This document shows, piece by piece, positions 44,593 to 54,445 of a DNA stretch of 64,000 nt (position 1 is its first letter; each line of letters starts with the position of its first letter). Origin of the DNA: Rosa chinensis (taxonomy: Eukaryota; Streptophyta; Magnoliopsida; Rosales; Rosaceae); NCBI RefSeq assembly GCF_002994745.2, contig NC_037090.1, positions 36,947,001-37,011,000 of the forward strand. The letters are read 5' to 3'. The notes under the pieces are model-generated. The model did not search any database, had not been told where the DNA came from, and saw only the letters and a program-made list of their open reading frames with translations. The position numbers were made by a program, and so were the translations under genes.

Positions 44593-45779
44593 GGATTTTT
44601 GTCCATTTATCCCATTTTTAGAGATTTTTTTCTCACTTACCCCATTAAGTTTTTTTTAATTTTCTCTTACCCAAAACACTCTAAGGATGTCTTCCCTAAT
44701 ACTTCATTAAGATTTTTTTTTTTTTTAGTTTTTTTAATACCATTTTACCCTCACCCCTTTGTTAATGAGAGAGAGAGAGAGATAGAGAATGGAAGAGAGA
44801 GAAACCATAAGAGACTTTGCCGGAGCTAGGTCACAGGCCGCATGAATCCAGTCACCGGCTGCCGGATTCCGGCCAACTTTAGCCTGATTCAGAACACCGG
44901 CCGCCAAAATTCGGTCACCGGCAACTGTTCACTAGAATTTGCTGAAAATCTCACCGAAAAGTTTTTTTTGCCCCCAATAGACCTCTATTACCCCATATTA
45001 CCCCCCAATAGACGTCTGTTACCCTCCAATAGGACCTTCAGTCGCCAGAATGGGAACTAATCTCCCTAAATTTAGATAAATAAAACTTTGATTACAGAAA
45101 AAAAAAAAAAAAAAGATTATATCAATTCAAAACGTCTATTGCCCTCCAATAGACATCTATTGCTCCTCAATAGACATTCAGAACTTTTTTTCTTTCTTTC
45201 CTTCTGTCCCATTACTTAAAAAAAAAAAAAAATCTGGGCACCCATGTCTTCTCCCTCTTCTCCCTTCTCCGGTTGCAGACCTGGGAATCTGGGATTTGTT
45301 GTAGAAGCAGAGTAGTGGCACAAAATTCTGAAGAAACTGCTCGTCAAGCATGCCAAGCATCAGGTAGGCTCAATCTCCGCCTTCATCTCCCTTCCTTTGC
45401 CTTCCTCACCTTCTGAAACTTATAGGGCTTGTGGAAAATTGTGAAGACACGGCGTCAAGGCAGAGCATGTAAATATGGAACAATTCGGAGGCAAGTCTGT
45501 CATCTAGCTTTGAAGGATCGGCCAGTCAAATAGTTGGAGATAAGGTGACGAATCCTGACGGATTCTAGCTTAAAGAGGAGACTTTCAGAGGTTTCGATGG
45601 AGGAGGCAGGTCTATCGCTTCGCTTAGCCACAGATCGGTGTTATAGTCGAAGTCGGAGTCTAGGTATTTCAAGGCGCATCGAAGCTTAGAGAGAGAGACC
45701 AGATCGGAGGTCACATCTGGAGGAAGCCGTCGGCGGCCGCGCCGGCAATGATGGAGTTCCACGGGTAGGCCCCTTCTAC

Positions 45780-45843
<64 letters not shown>

Positions 45844-45985
45844 AGATGGGCATGATAGTAGTTGTTTAGTTAGGATGACGGTAAAATTGAAATTTTCCTC
45901 TAAATTGGGTTAGTGGGAATAAAAATTTGTTGCTGGGGTAAGTGAGATAGTTTTGGCTTATTTTGGTGCTTTTGGTCAATGACCC
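44593..45985. mobile_element. MULE-like element (copy C)
   Basis: It shares left end (GTCCATTTATCCC, CTCACTTACCCCATTAAG, GA repeat, GACTTTGCCGG), middle (CCCCAATAGACC units) and right end (TTGGGTTAGTGGGAATAAAA, TTTTGGTCAATGACC) with the copy at 29022-30888. A 9-bp TTTTTCTTT flanks both sides (44584-44592 and 45986-45994), though it is low complexity. The interior 45240-45760 is GC-rich and exon-like: one stretch ends in a CATCAG|GTAGGC donor-like site, and a 65-residue frame runs on the minus strand. The captured source gene was not recognised. Confidence 0.72.
45781..45842. repeat. GA microsatellite
   Basis: A near-perfect (GA)n tract of about 31 units close to the right end of MULE copy C. 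Confidence 0.95.
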
Positions 45986-46012
45986 TTTTTCTTTTTCTTT
46001 TTTCTTTTTTCT

Positions 46013-46244
46013 GGACAATACTTTGCTAACCATAGTTGATTAGCAAAGGCTGACATTATCCAATGATAAGAGGACATCCGTCCTTTTAGAGCCATCAAAT
46101 GCATTTTTATATATAGCCCAACATGTGAACATCACATGCGGATCACTAGCTAGCTTTTAAAAAAAATTCTAAAAGGACAAATGTCCTCTTATTATTGGAT
46201 ACGGTCAGCATTTGCTAACTAGCTGTGGTTATTGAAGTATTGTC
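46013..46244. mobile_element. hAT-like MITE
   Basis: A ~232-bp element whose ends pair for about 75 bp: left GGACAATACTTTGCTAACCA, right (reverse) GACAATACTTCAATAACCAC, both continuing to AAGAGGACAT..GTCCTTTTAGA. An 8-bp TTTTTTCT lies on both sides (46005-46012 and 46245-46252). There is no ORF. Confidence 0.75.
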
Positions 46245-46259
46245 TTTTTTCTTTTAGAG

Positions 46260-47372
46260 TACTTCTACATATTTTCACAATTTAACATGTGGACCTCATT
46301 AGATTTTTGTAAACATTTGTATCCCATTATGTTTCCCTAAAAAATTAAAAGAAAAAAATAAAAACTAATGCAACCAGCATCTTCGACTATATTCTTCTCT
46401 GGTTCTCTCTCTCTCTCTGTCTCCTTTTCTCTATCTCTCTTTGTTTGTTCTCTAATTGTTTGTGCTTATTGTGATTCATGGGAAGCTAGTATTTATTTTT
46501 TTATATTGCTGCTTGTAGACTTGAATTGTATGACAATTGCAGAATTGCAATATGCAATTGCTAAAACCACGTATCAGATTACGTGTGGTATAAAACTTGA
46601 TAAACTAGAAAAGGATCAAGACATCAAATCTAATTATAACATAGAATTACAACAAGTAATGTTGCAAACTGCTACAACACTCTTTACCCTCTCTCTATTC
46701 GTATATAGATCAAGAAAGGAAGAATTCCCAAATCTAAAATCAAAACCCCGTCCTTGAATCTAAAATAATGACTCCTGCCAAAATTAATTAGCAAAATTAC
46801 TCTTCAACCAAAGAGAATGAAAAGAAACAAAGAGAGAAAGAGTGAGGAGAAAGTCCGTAAGAGCGGGAAAGAAGAAGAGATGGAAACGACAACCTTGGTT
46901 GTTGTTCTTTTTTTTTTTGGAGGGGCAAAATGGGATAAAATGAAGTTTTGGAGAGGTTTATATATCAAATGTAGAGGTATGAATAGAATAAGCACTATTT
47001 CTTTTAATAATTCCGCCATCATGGATGCCACATTATCAAAGTGGTTGGGTCCATATCATCCAAATTTCCTTCCGACAATCCATTTATTGCATGTTAATGT
47101 TAACCATATTTAACTAGTGGCATACGTGTCAAGATTGAGAGTAGTGGTGGTATCAATCACCACTCCAGTTAACGTACGTCATGAGCAAATTCAATTCCAA
47201 CAAACTTTTTTTTATTTTTTTATTTAACAAAGCAGATAATTTCATTCCTTATCATAGCCAGAACGGCACATACATCAATTCCTATTTTGAATCAAACTTT
47301 TGTGGAACCAAGCACATACATCAATTGACAAGTACCACTGATTGAAAACAAATAAGCTCGTTTATTCAAAAA
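46260..47372. other. Intergenic; one unrecognised 129-codon frame
   Basis: The plus-strand frame 46368-46757 has a Ser/Leu-rich start over a CT-repeat, a hydrophobic stretch and no recognised domain; I do not call it a gene. A T-run with AACAAAGCAGATAATTTCATT (about 47207-47240) resembles the reverse of a LINE poly(A) end. Confidence 0.3.
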
Positions 47373-47424
47373 AGCACCAACCAATTATTCACTTCCAGTT
47401 CAGGTAATTGTCACCCTTAAACAT
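47373..47424 (-). pseudogene. Ornithine decarboxylase relic (short)
   Basis: CACCAACCAATTATTCACTT then CCAGTTCAGGTAATTGTCACCCTTAAA matches, with one 1-base gap and some substitutions, the ODC segment at 49553-49605 encoding EGHQLPELEVNDWLVF. Only this piece remains. It is consistent with an older duplicate about 2 kb downstream of the main ODC pseudogene. Confidence 0.6.
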
Positions 47425-47429
47425 ATTCT

Positions 47430-48640
47430 GGAAGCGTGTGATATCCTTTTGACTATATAAGGAGGGGTTCTGCTCTTGGTTTTGCATCACAGAGACGGAG
47501 AGCAAAGTGTATTCCATTCTCGGAGTTAGAGAGTGAGAGAGGTGAAATTGCAGAAACAGAATTACCCAGCCTAATGGGATGTTGTCAGTTGGCCAACATT
47601 TAACACAAAGCAAGTATAAGAGTAGATCAACAACACACGATATATTGACGCATGCAGTAAAGCCCTCCAAAGAGGTAAACAACTGCAGACACTATGCCGG
47701 TAAAAAATCCACTAATAAAAGATTAGTACATAAAGAACTCACACACTCTACTTACTAGAACTCTACTAGAAAGGTAGTTTGATCTTGTCTTTGCTACTAA
47801 ATCTGGAAAGTGGATCTGATCACCTTCGTCAATCTTGAAATGGCACAATACTAGACTCGGTTGTCAATCACCTCAAGGCACAAATCATGCATGAATGCAG
47901 CACACACGGAAGCATAAACCAAAGCTTTCAAAGAAGGTATTTAAAGTGTTGATAATCCTTCAAGAGTTAAACATAGAACAACTCATGAAGAATTATTGAA
48001 AATCTCTTTAGGCTCAAAGTTATCTAAAAAAAGCATTGACCCTAGCATGCTAAACAAACATGTATTTATACTAGTGAGACACTGGAGCTACGCTAGGCTT
48101 CCTGTTATGCACGGGCTTTTAAAAAAAAATTTAACGAGCATGGATAATAAACTATATATCTCATAACAAGCCTATTCACGACACTAAGAAACACGTCTAA
48201 CTTAGCAACTCAGCAAACAGAAAACTATGCTTTCCTAATCTAAGATAGAAGAACTTGTTCTCTCCTAAAAGTAACATGACACACATGAATGCAGACTTAC
48301 CATTTGAAGGTGCTGAGGTGGGTTGAGTAGCAAGTTTTGTATGTGATCCAAGCTTCTGAGTTCCACGAGTAAGGTACTATTACAACACAGATATGACTCT
48401 TGATTGTTTAACTTAGGAAATGCCAATTACACAAATATGACACTAACAAGAGGGCAAAGAAGAGAGGGACAGAAATTAGAAAGAGAGGAGAGAGTACTTG
48501 TTTTCTTATTCTTTCTTGTTGTTCATCAAATCTGTTAGAGACTTGATCATGATCATGATCATGTATCGTACCCATTATAAATATAGTGGAAGACTGTTTT
48601 TCTCTCTCGTGGACGTAGACAAAAATTTTGTTGAACCACC
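47430..48640. other. Intergenic, no gene seen
   Basis: AT-rich. The 97-residue minus-strand frame ending at 47389 has no recognised domain and its end is the ODC relic read out of frame. Confidence 0.35.
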
Positions 48641-48652
48641 TTAAATTTATAT

Positions 48653-48844
48653 ATATATTTTTTTACTCTGTCAAGGGGAACCCAAAAGCTTCCTAGGCCC
48701 AAAATAAACCCCTTCAGCGCATGTGAAATGCTCAAACTGTGCATTGTAGCACAGTGCCTAACCACTTTGACAGCTTCGGGGTTTGAACTTAAGTTGGGGA
48801 GCACACCCGAATAGGCAAAAATCACTAGGCCACTTGCAATGATT
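48653..48844 (-). mobile_element. tRNA-derived SINE
   Basis: On the minus strand it starts near TTGCAAGTGGCCTAGTGATT (A-box-like TGGCCTAGTGA), has a B-box-like AGTTCAAACCCC about 40 bases on, and ends ...GACAGAGTAAAAAAATATAT. TTAAATTTATAT is duplicated on both sides (48641-48652 and 48845-48856). The internal pol III boxes, ~190-bp length, A-rich tail and target duplication fit a SINE. Confidence 0.8.
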
Positions 48845-48859
48845 TTAAATTTATATTCT

Positions 48860-49455
48860 TATATTAGTATCTATGTGATTGTTTCTCTTTGTGTGCTGCA
48901 TTTGGGGTTTCGACATCACCACGATCCACAACACTTTTAATCTTATAGCATGCATCAGGCAATTAACTATTGCCTTTAATTATAATATATGACAACTTGC
49001 TGCGAACGAACATTTCTATGAAAGTGTGTGCATATATTTAAATAACTGGCTGCATCTCTTCTAAAAGACTTTTGACTAGAGTCTTTAAAAATCATGATTA
49101 CGTGATCAAATAATAGAAAGTCACTGAATCTCACAAGGAATATGCTACCAAATGGCTTGATTCACTCCCAATCGGATTCCATGAAACTAGAGTTTGTTGC
49201 TAGTATTTAAACTGCAATTACAGTTTTTTTTTCTCTAAGATTCAACAATTACTTATTAATTGGCCAAAAAACCAAAAAATATTACCACATGTACGCGATA
49301 TTAAAATTAATTCTTCTACTAAAAAAAAAAAAAATTCTTCTACACAAAAATACCAAAATGAAACTTAATACATAAAAGATACATAAAGAAAAAAGGTGAG
49401 TGGCATGGCACACTTGAGTGAGCGTACACAGTACGTATTGCAAACTCATGCGTCA
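48860..49455. other. 3' flank of the ODC pseudogene, no gene seen
   Basis: AT-rich, with A-runs near 49320 and no recognised feature. Confidence 0.4.
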
Positions 49456-49459
49456 TGGA

Positions 49460-50721
49460 TTAATTAGTAAGGTAGGTGATCTTGGCTGCGCCAAAACCAT
49501 TAAACTTGTTGCTACAGGATGACGAATAAGCACCCATATTCTGAAACACCAGCCAATCATTCACCTCCAATTCTGGTAGCTGGTGACCCTCCAAGACCTT
49601 GTCAATGGGATCACACGTCGGACCAAACACAATCGAACTGTAAGTGCGAGCACCACCGACACCTTTACCACTTACCATAATGCCTGGGTTCTTCTCATTG
49701 TCGTCACTACTGTTATTGGAAATGCATTTCAGAGAAATGCACGATTCAACTAGCGCTGTACGATCCACGCGCATCATGGAGCCATGGTACCCTTCGTTGA
49801 TCCAGTAATGTCTGACCTCCCCTCTCACTCGCTTCCCACTTATGATGGTGGCAAGCGTGAAAGCCGTCTCCGCAAAGAACCGACCGGGCTCGGCCATCAT
49901 CGTTAAGTTTTGTCGCTCCACTTTTGAAAAGTACTTTTCCACGGCAGTTTTCACGGCTGTTGCCGCAGCTACAAAGCACAATGCATGGGACACGAAGCCA
50001 CCGCCAATGTTCAACACATGCATGGGAGGCATGCAGAGCCTATACGCCTCCTGAAAAACCGCCTTGACTGCCTGTATTGCTGTTTTATATGCTTGATAAT
50101 TGTGGGAGTTACTCCCTATATGAAATGATACCCCAAGAACTTTTGAGTCCTTTAGTTTGAGCGGCTTGGAGGAGCTTAGGCACTTCTTCGGGAAGAGCAC
50201 CGTACTTGGAACTCATTGGCCACCTGCTCCCATGCACTCTCGTCCGGAGCTTTGATGCGGATTAGTAAAGAACATTCCGGGTGCAATTTTCGGATCTTAT
50301 GAACCTCATCTACTGAATCAAAAGTGGTTAGGTTAACGCCAACTGCGGCGTGAGAGCAAGCTTTACAAGGATTAGGATAGATAATGCGATCTGGAGAAAC
50401 TCCCAGAGCCAAAATGGATTCAATCTCAGACCGACTTGCACAGTCGAAACTTGAGCCATGAGCAACCAAGGTGGCGAGGAGATCCGGGTGTGGATTGCAT
50501 TTAACAGAGTAGAAGGGTTGGACCATCGGAAGGTTACGTTTCCAGGTGTCCATGAGGTTAATGACAACACCTAAATCCAGCACGTAAAATGCTTCCTCAC
50601 TTTGCTGTTTCTTGATAGTCGAAATGATTTTCTCTAGGAAATATTCATGAGTACCCAGCCCGTAATTGCTCATGACCTTATCTGGTGCACTTAGTCGGGG
50701 TTCAACGCTGTTTCCATCCAT
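49460..50721 (-). pseudogene. ODC: Ornithine decarboxylase, two frameshifts
   Basis: ODC makes putrescine from ornithine with pyridoxal phosphate. From the ATG at 50721 the frame carries PFYSVKCNP with the PLP lysine at residue 74 and FDCASRSEIE, then breaks one base after ANEF (extra base near 50208). The next 20 codons (KYGALPEEVPKLLQAAQ) are in a second frame. Another extra base in the A-run at 50141-50144 moves to a third frame. That frame carries VLGVSFHIGS, GGGF, AEPGRFFAETAF, FGPTCDPID and ELEVNDWLVFQNMGAY to a normal end at 49460. The summed length (~415-420 codons) fits plant ODC and the catalytic motifs survive. The region between YWINEGYHGSMM and FGPTCD is unusually divergent. It is a single exon. 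It is a recent pseudogene unless both indels are sequencing errors. Confidence 0.88.
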
Positions 50722-51335
50722 GCTGGTCCAATCTAATTATTGCTAATAGCGTACACAAAAACAGAGAATTAGTTTTAGTATAGTAGCTATGCAGAAGCCA
50801 CAGCTAGAGCTGCAAGATAGAGGATGCAGACGAAATGAGAGAGAATTCGAGGCTGAAAATAGCCGGATTAATTTGTATTGATGAACGATCGTGTTAGAAT
50901 TATTACAAAGATCAAAGCCTATATTTAAGCAAATATTATGCCTATTTAGAATTATTACAAAGATATATCTAAACGCTAAGCAAGCTAACTGACTTACTCT
51001 AGTTGACACTGAGCGGGATGAATTGGCAGTGAGCTCAGCTACTGAGCTTAATAATTTTAAACACCATCATAAAAGAATAAAAATAGTTTTATTACATGCA
51101 AAATCAGATTTTCCTGGAGAAGGAAGCTTAGATTTTTTTTTTTTTTTGTTGGGTCAAAAGTAGAGAGATTAGACTTTGAGTTACTATATATGTACGGTAT
51201 ATCGGTATATATAGGTTCCACTATCCAGAAAACTACCAAGTCCAATAATAATTGCCTACTACGTACTCTGCTCGATCTCTCTGTTTAGAGGCATATAATG
51301 GTTTGGTGGAGGAAGTCATTGCTAAACTTGGAAGC
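50722..51335. other. 5' flank of the ODC pseudogene, no gene seen
   Basis: Contains a direct repeat of TTAGAATTATTACAAAGAT (about 50894 and 50947) and AT-rich sequence up to the 5S block. Confidence 0.4.
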
Positions 51336-51622
51336 CGGCGATTGTACACATCAAGTATATATATTAACACGTCAAAAAGATTAGCCTCAGGCTTTGGGGC
51401 TCTTGGGCTCTGTTCGACCAAAGAATTATATTCCGATAACTCACTATTTTTGATTTTAATGAATAGCTAACAGAACGGGGACGGGGCTACCCTAGGCGGG
51501 CATGGAGGTAATGGAGATGGCGTAACGTACGGGACCCGACAAAGCCCCTTTGTCGTTTTTGTTCAAGCGCTCTAGAGAAGTGAGACGAAGCCTTTGTATA
51601 AATTGATTCTGCATACACTGAC

Positions 51623-51741
51623 GGGTGCGATCATACTAGGAATAATGCACCTGATCCCATCAAAACTCTGAAGTTAGGCTTGCTTGGGCAAGAGCAGTAT
51701 TAGGATGGGTGACATTCTGGGAAGTCCTCGTGTTGCACCCC
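51623..51741 (+). rRNA. 5S rRNA gene copy 1 (degenerate)
   Basis: Starts GGGTGCGATCATAC and ends TGTTGCACCCC, as plant 5S. Differences from the usual plant sequence include ACTAGGAATAATGCACCTGA, AAAACTCTGAAG and GACATTCTGG. The upstream spacer has TATAAA about 27 bases before and C at -1; a T-run follows. Divergence suggests a pseudogene. Confidence 0.85.
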
Positions 51742-52157
51742 TCTTTTTGCCTTTGATTTTTCATTTCGCTATTTTTTTTTTGTTTTTTGTTATTTCTGCT
51801 GCTTTTGATTTCGGCTACTTTGCTCGTGTACCAATTCGGTCTAGCTCTTCTAAGGCTCATGCGACGTCCGCGGAGATTGTACACAACAGGTATATATATT
51901 AAGACGTCAAAAAGATTGTCCTCAGGCCCTGGGCTTGTTGGGCTATGTTCGACCAAAGAATTATATTCCGACAACTCACTATTTTTTATTTTTATAAATA
52001 GCTAACAGAACGGAGACGGGGCTACCCTAGCCGGGCATCGAGGTGAAGGAGATGGCTTAACGTACGGGACCCGACAAAGCCCCTTTGTCATTTTTGTTCA
52101 AGCGCTCTAGAGAAGTGAGACGAAGCCTTTATATAAATTGATTTTACATACACTAAC

Positions 52158-52275
52158 GGGTGCGATCATACCAGCAATAATGCATCGGATCCCATCAGAA
52201 CTTCGAAGTTAAGCTCGCTTGGGCGAGAGCAATACTAGGATGGCTGACCTCCTAGGAAGTCCTCATGTTGCACCC
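52158..52275 (+). rRNA. 5S rRNA gene copy 2 (degenerate)
   Basis: Same frame as copy 1, closest to consensus in the A-box region (GAAGTTAAGC) but with GGATGGCTGACC and CCTAGGAAG changes in the C-box region and TGCATCGGAT. A T-rich stretch follows the 3' end. Confidence 0.85.
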
Positions 52276-52685
52276 TTCTTTTTGCCTTTGATTTTTCATT
52301 TCACTATTTTTTTTTGGTTATTTCCGCTCCTTTTGATTTCGGCTACTTTGCTCGTGTACCAATTCGGCCCAGCTCTTCTAAGGCTCATGCGACATCCGTG
52401 GCAATTATACACAGTAGGTATATATATTAAGACGTTAAAAAGAATGGCCTCGGGCCTTGGGGCTCTTGGGCTCTGTTCGACCAAAGAATTATATTCCGAC
52501 AACTCACTATTTTTGATTCATATGAATAGCTAAAAGAAAGGGGACGGGGCTACCCTAGGCGGGCATGGAGGTGACGGAGATGGCGTAACGTACAGGACCT
52601 GACAAAGCCCCTTTGTCGTTTTTGTTCAAGCGCTCTAGAGAAGTGAGATGAAGCCTCTATATAAATTGATTCTGCATGCACTAAC

Positions 52686-52803
52686 GGGTGCGATCATACC
52701 AGCAATAATGCACCGCATCCCATCAGAACTGCGAAGTTAGGCTTGCTTGGGCTAGAGGTGTACTAGATGGGTGACATCCTTAGAAGTCCTCGTGTTGCAC
52801 CCC
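52686..52803 (+). rRNA. 5S rRNA gene copy 3 (degenerate)
   Basis: Carries a 1-base deletion in the C box (TACTAGATGGGTGACA) and other changes (CACCGCATCC, GGGCTAGAGGTG, TTAGAAGTC). Probably not functional. Confidence 0.85.
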
Positions 52804-53178
52804 ACTTTTTAACTTTTATTTTTCATTTCGCTATTTTTTTTTGTTATTTCCGCTCCTTTTGATTTCGGCTACTTTGCTAGTGTACCAATTCGGTCCTGCT
52901 CTTCTAAGACTCATGCGACGTCCGCGGTGATTGTACACAGCAGGTATATATATTAAGACGTCAAAAGGATTGGCCTCGGGCCTTGGGGCTCTTGGGTTCT
53001 GTTCAACCAAAGAATTATATTCCGACAACTCACTATTTTTTATTCTTATGAATAGCTAAAAGAACGGGGACGGGGCTGCCCTAGTCAGGACCCGACAAAG
53101 CCCCTTTGTCGTTTTTGTTCAAGCGCTCTAGAGAAGTGAGACGAAGCCTCTATATAAATTGATTCTACATACACTAAC

Positions 53179-53297
53179 GGGTGCGATCATACCAGCAATA
53201 ATGCACCGGATCCCATCAGAACTGCGAAGTTATGCTTGCTTGGGCTAGAGGTGTACTAGGATGGGTGACCTCCTGGCAAGTCCTCGTGTTGCACCCC
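53179..53297 (+). rRNA. 5S rRNA gene copy 4 (degenerate)
   Basis: Retains the C box TACTAGGATGGGTGACCTCC, but has GTTATGCTTGCT, GGGCTAGAGGTG and TGGCAAGTCC. A CTCTTTTT terminator-like run follows. Shared GGGCTAGAGGTG with copy 3 shows local homogenisation. Confidence 0.87.
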
Positions 53298-53437
53298 TCT
53301 TTTTACCTTTGATTTTTCATTACGCTATTTTTTTTGTTATTTCCGCTCCTTTTGATTTCGGCTACTTTGCTCGTGTACCAATTCGGTCCAGCTCTTCTAA
53401 GGCTCATGCGACGTTCGCGGCGATCGTACACAGCAGG

Positions 53438-54445
53438 TGTTTGACACGAAAATCTGTGAAGTACAAACTGTCTCTTTTGAATGGGCGAGCGTGCCAGCAC
53501 CATGGGGTGCAGTCGTCTGGGCGTCCCTTGACCTGACTTCTTGATCAAGAGTTGTGGATGAGGAGAGCACCAACCTCGTCACAAGGCTCTTTTCTTGCCT
53601 TCCGAGAAAGGACTTCTTGCCTTAAGGATAAGGGCTTTGGTTGTGATCTCTTCGCGTCACAGAATCGATACTCAACGTTGTAGGTTGAGCAGAGCAATCA
53701 CTGGGAAGTTTTGAGAAAGCACAGGGTTTGCTAAAGCGTGGCTTTAGCTTCGCGAGGGTTGCGCGGGCGTTACCCTTGCTTCGCTGGTAGTATTGGTGGC
53801 AGTAGCACTAACAGTCGATTCTTGGAGAAACTAAGACTGGAAGCACGGTCGCCGGGCTTCAACGAGGTTGAAGGTTTGCTCCGGGGAGGCTTGATAATCT
53901 GAGGGATTGATTGATTTGAGAGTTGTCTTTGATTTGTCCTTGAAACCAGGTATTTATACCTAGGGTTCGACTATTCCTTACCATAGAAGGATTATTGATT
54001 GAAGTTTCCTATTCAATCTCCGCTACCTGACTCCAATAAGGGCTCATTTTCCTTATGGATTTCGGATTGGGCGAAGCTGTAACCCAATTCCAAGTAAACT
54101 TATTTTTGGGCTGTAGATATTGGCCTGCTATGCTAAATCCACTAAAGGATCTTGCCAAAATTACTTTTGGGCTCAAACATTGCCCCCCAGGCCTCGAAAT
54201 CGGGCCCACGAGAATGTAACTGATTGAAGGGGACTAAAACGACACGTCTGATGACCAAAACGATACCATTAATGAGGATTGCGTCTATTTGCTTGGCAAA
54301 ACGTCTTTTTGTCGCATCGTTTCCCTCATAAAATCTTTTATTTAAAGCCTGCAGCCATTCCAAACCTGTCACATCAGAAACTCTTCAGTCTCTTAAAACC
54401 CAGAAACTCTTTGTCCCAAACAATCCTCCTTACAGAAACCCAGAA
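53438..54445. other. Sequence between the 5S block and plant-mobile-domain copy 1
   Basis: Begins abruptly after the truncated 5S spacer. No gene is supported. The stretch TTGCCCCCCAGGCCTCG near 54180 resembles text upstream of the second copy (TTGCCCCCCAAGTATCC near 59291), suggesting both copies brought a related 5' region with them. Confidence 0.4.

Larger units (their letters stand above)
51336..53437 (+). repeat. Tandem 5S rDNA block, four units plus partial spacer
   Basis: Units of about 535, 528 and 493 bp (start to start), each with a 5S gene and a conserved spacer. The spacer carries GCTCTTCTAAGGCTCATGCG, TACACAGCAGGTATATATATT, ATAGCTAACAGAACGGGGAC and GTTCAAGCGCTCTAGAGAAG. The third spacer lacks about 35 bp around 53080. 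The block starts inside a spacer and ends abruptly at GTACACAGCAGG, where unrelated sequence begins. The many short ORFs in both strands are repeat shadows. Confidence 0.92.

Noticed and set aside
46368..46757. 129-codon plus-strand ORF
   Set aside because: Start lies on a CT repeat, no domain recognised, no flanking gene signals.
51660..53582. Many 60-113 codon ORFs on both strands
   Set aside because: They are the tandem 5S rDNA spacer read in different frames.
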